Positions 7,683 through 9,146 of a stretch of DNA of 9,146 nucleotides are shown one piece after another. A program made the position numbers and the translations under genes. Numbering within the stretch: position 1 is the stretch's first letter; every line of letters begins with the position of its first letter. The notes beneath the pieces are model-generated. The model made no database searches, had not been told where the DNA came from, and worked only from the letters and a program-made list of their open reading frames with translations. The DNA comes from Mucilaginibacter sp. UBA4741. GTDB taxonomy: Bacteria > Bacteroidota > Bacteroidia > Sphingobacteriales > Sphingobacteriaceae. Location: the NCBI GenBank assembly GCA_002403905.1, contig DHIR01000280.1, positions 628 to 9,773 of the forward strand, read 5' to 3'.

Positions 7683-8054
7683 ATGCGGATATCAGTTAGA
7701 AAACAAGCGCAGGTATTGCTAATGACAGCTATCTATCTGTTTGTGGTTTTGACCCATATCTTTTTTATCACCAAAAACACAGCTTCAACATCCAGATCAC
7801 ATCCTATTTATAATTCTATCTTTAAAAGGAAGCTGGAAAATGCAACCGCTCATTCCTTAAATTATTTACAAAGAACGTATAAGTCGGAAACGCCTAAACC
7901 ACGGGATGCCGAAAAACTATTTACCCGGATGGCCGCATGTTTTATACTGTTTTTTTTCATCGGAAATATGGTACCGCTCAGACAGCATTTTCGGATAAGG
8001 AATTTGTCTTACCTTCCATCCTCCACGCAGCTTATATTTTCAGTTCGTATTTGA
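7683..8054 (+). CDS. Small protein with two hydrophobic segments, function unknown
   Basis: 123 residues from the ATG at 7683; a TTG two codons earlier is less likely. A first hydrophobic segment at about 10-31 (AQVLLMTAIYLFVVLTHIFF) is followed by a polar, basic middle (KRKLENATAHSLNYLQRTYK at about 48-67). A second hydrophobic stretch follows at about 85-100 (MAACFILFFFIGNMVPL), and then a short basic tail. The segments suggest an inner-membrane protein with a periplasmic loop, or an N-terminal anchor plus one helix. I do not recognise a characterised family, though small proteins of this build occur in Sphingobacteriaceae. It overlaps the long upstream extension of the MarR frame, which I read as non-coding. 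The gap to the MarR start is 77 nt. The C-terminal 20 residues are less convincing than the rest, so a late frameshift is possible. Confidence 0.6.
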   Translation: MRISVRKQAQVLLMTAIYLFVVLTHIFFITKNTASTSRSHPIYNSIFKRKLENATAHSLNYLQRTYKSETPKPRDAEKLFTRMAACFILFFFIGNMVPLRQHFRIRNLSYLPSSTQLIFSVRI

Positions 8055-8131
8055 TACCTGATCATTCTTTTTTTCTCCACAAAAGCGCAGTCACCTCAGT
8101 ATTTACTTATTATCCACTTAAAAGAATTACG

Positions 8132-8551
8132 ATGATCTTGTTATCAAAAGAATTGCGCCGTTTAAGCAAACTCTATATTAAAGCGATTTCCAAAGAATTG
8201 CCGGCACCACATACGGAATACATGGCAGAGCTAATGCTCATTCTTTCTACCCGAAAGGCACCCATTACACAAAAGGAGCTCACGAAACACATGCAGGTTG
8301 ATAAATCGCGTATGGTTGTTATGATTGAGGAATTAAACAAATTGGAATACATATTCATCGAAAGAAACCCAGCCGATCGAAGGGAACATTTTGTTTTCTT
8401 AACGGAGGGAGGCAGAAAACTGGTTCCGGGCATAAAACAGGCCATAGAAAAAGTCAACCTGCAAATCCGGCGGCAACTTGACCAGGCCGGTATAGATCAC
8501 TTTTATGCTACCATACAACAAATGGGACAAAACCTCTTATTAAAACCCTAA
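8132..8551 (+). CDS. MarR-family transcriptional regulator
   Basis: 139 residues from the ATG at 8132 (MILLSKELRR), the usual length for MarR. The same frame is open upstream to 7937, but that part overlaps the previous gene and lacks family character, so the internal ATG is chosen. Helix 1 (residues about 3-20) belongs to the dimer interface. The winged helix-turn-helix covers about 45-105: ITQKELTKHMQVDKSRMVVM is the HTH with recognition helix, and RNPADRREHFVFLTEGGRKL is the wing with the conserved DRR and the [LF]-T-x-x-G motif. The C-terminal helices complete the dimer. Such proteins usually repress their own operon and neighbouring efflux or stress genes in response to small ligands; no ligand can be deduced here. 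The stop is 5 nt before the lipoprotein start, so the two are probably cotranscribed. Confidence 0.9.
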   Translation: MILLSKELRRLSKLYIKAISKELPAPHTEYMAELMLILSTRKAPITQKELTKHMQVDKSRMVVMIEELNKLEYIFIERNPADRREHFVFLTEGGRKLVPGIKQAIEKVNLQIRRQLDQAGIDHFYATIQQMGQNLLLKP

Positions 8552-8556
8552 TCTCT

Positions 8557-9146
8557 ATGCCTTATACCTATCGTTGTATTTTATGGATCGTTACTGGGCT
8601 AAACCTTCTGTGTAAGGCTTCCTGTCAAAAAAATTCCGCAGAAAAACGCCATATGCGATCACTGAAGAAGATGTGGCAAATATCATCTCCAATACTACTC
8701 TGCCACAATATGGGGGCATGCTTGTCCAGGTGAATATTGTTTGTCACTGTTACCTAAGATTATATTGGAATTGTGGAATACCAAAGGATTCTGCATTATC
8801 GGGCTCCAGTCCTTCAAACGCCTTGGTATCCTTTAATTATAACCTTCAATGGCACTATCTTAAAAACTGTTCAGATAGCTCCTTTACAGCCAATTATAAA
8901 GGCGGCAATAATTATGAGGGCGTACGTTTCTATTCCAATGATCAGAGTTTGGCTAACTATTTATTATTTACGAACCAACAACTATCAGGTTCCTACCAAT
9001 TGAATGTGAATATAGAAAGGACAGGTAGTCAAAGGGTCAAGCAAGTAGGTCAAAATGCATTTAGCAGTGCGGTGAAATGCGTGGGTCTTAATATTGTAAT
9101 CGACAAAATGTGAACGGTAAATAAGAATACAGGATTTTTGGCAAAT
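8557..9146 (+). pseudogene. Putative lipoprotein gene, frameshifted (may run past the window)
   Basis: The ATG at 8557, 5 nt after the MarR stop, gives a hydrophobic leader (MPYTYRCILWIVTGLNLLCK) and ASCQKNSAEK, which looks like a lipoprotein signal with Cys23, although Lys at -3 is atypical. This frame stops at 8731-8733. Coding sense moves to another frame as TPYAITEEDVANIISNTTL and continues to TGA at 9111-9113, giving domain-like sequence rich in Ser, Asn and Tyr (SLANYLLFTNQQLSGSYQLN). One extra A in the A5 run at 8642-8646, or in the A7 run at 8627-8633, would join the two parts. After the TGA the same frame stays open to the window end as TVNKNTGFLAN, so that stop may also be a lesion. 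I do not recognise the family. Starting at GTG 8673 would lose the export signal. Confidence 0.6.

Noticed and set aside
7937..8131. Upstream extension of the MarR frame
   Set aside because: It overlaps the 7683-8054 gene, has no MarR character, and the ATG at 8132 gives the usual family length.
1..9146. CRISPR arrays, tRNA or rRNA genes
   Set aside because: No regularly spaced repeats, cloverleaf-like segments or rRNA-like sequence were seen on either strand.

Overview
The window looks like an accessory region from a Bacteroidota genome, probably Sphingobacteriaceae (Mucilaginibacter/Pedobacter-like). The evidence is AT-rich spacers without clear Shine-Dalgarno sequences, a hybrid two-component sensor with a ligand-binding propeller, and secreted glycoside hydrolases of polysaccharide-utilisation type. 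The genus is inferred from gene style only.

Left half (1-5869, all minus strand). Read in transcription order, this is the remnant of a glycan-degradation operon. It holds an N-terminally truncated GH29 alpha-L-fucosidase (5869-5123), a GH27 alpha-galactosidase broken by a 2-nt frameshift just after its signal peptide (5110-3556), a 310-bp spacer with an imperfect hairpin-rich repeat, an intact SGNH/GDSL hydrolase (3245-2049), and a hybrid two-component sensor (1912 to beyond base 1) of which only the signal peptide and 13 propeller repeats are visible. No SusC/SusD pair lies in the window. The lead gene has lost its 5' half and so presumably the operon promoter; the second gene has lost its frame. 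The esterase-like protein and the sensor still read through cleanly.

Middle (about 5870-7680). A heavily decayed IS110-family element sits next to the fucosidase breakpoint. Its transposase (6309-7283) reads through at least four frameshifts and four in-frame stops. The non-coding flanks hold repeated and inverted GTCAAGG motifs that may be remnants of the element's ends or bridge-RNA region.

Right part (7683-9146, plus strand). A small protein with two hydrophobic segments is followed by a MarR-type regulator and, 5 nt later, by a putative lipoprotein gene that is frameshifted in an A-run and has further signs of damage.

The strongest theme is gene decay around an old insertion sequence: four of the seven protein genes are broken while their neighbours are intact. 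I found no convincing wholly new system. The most interesting leads are the Asn-for-Asp/His changes at the SGNH catalytic block, the sensor left beside a dead enzyme operon, and the possible bridge-RNA remnants.
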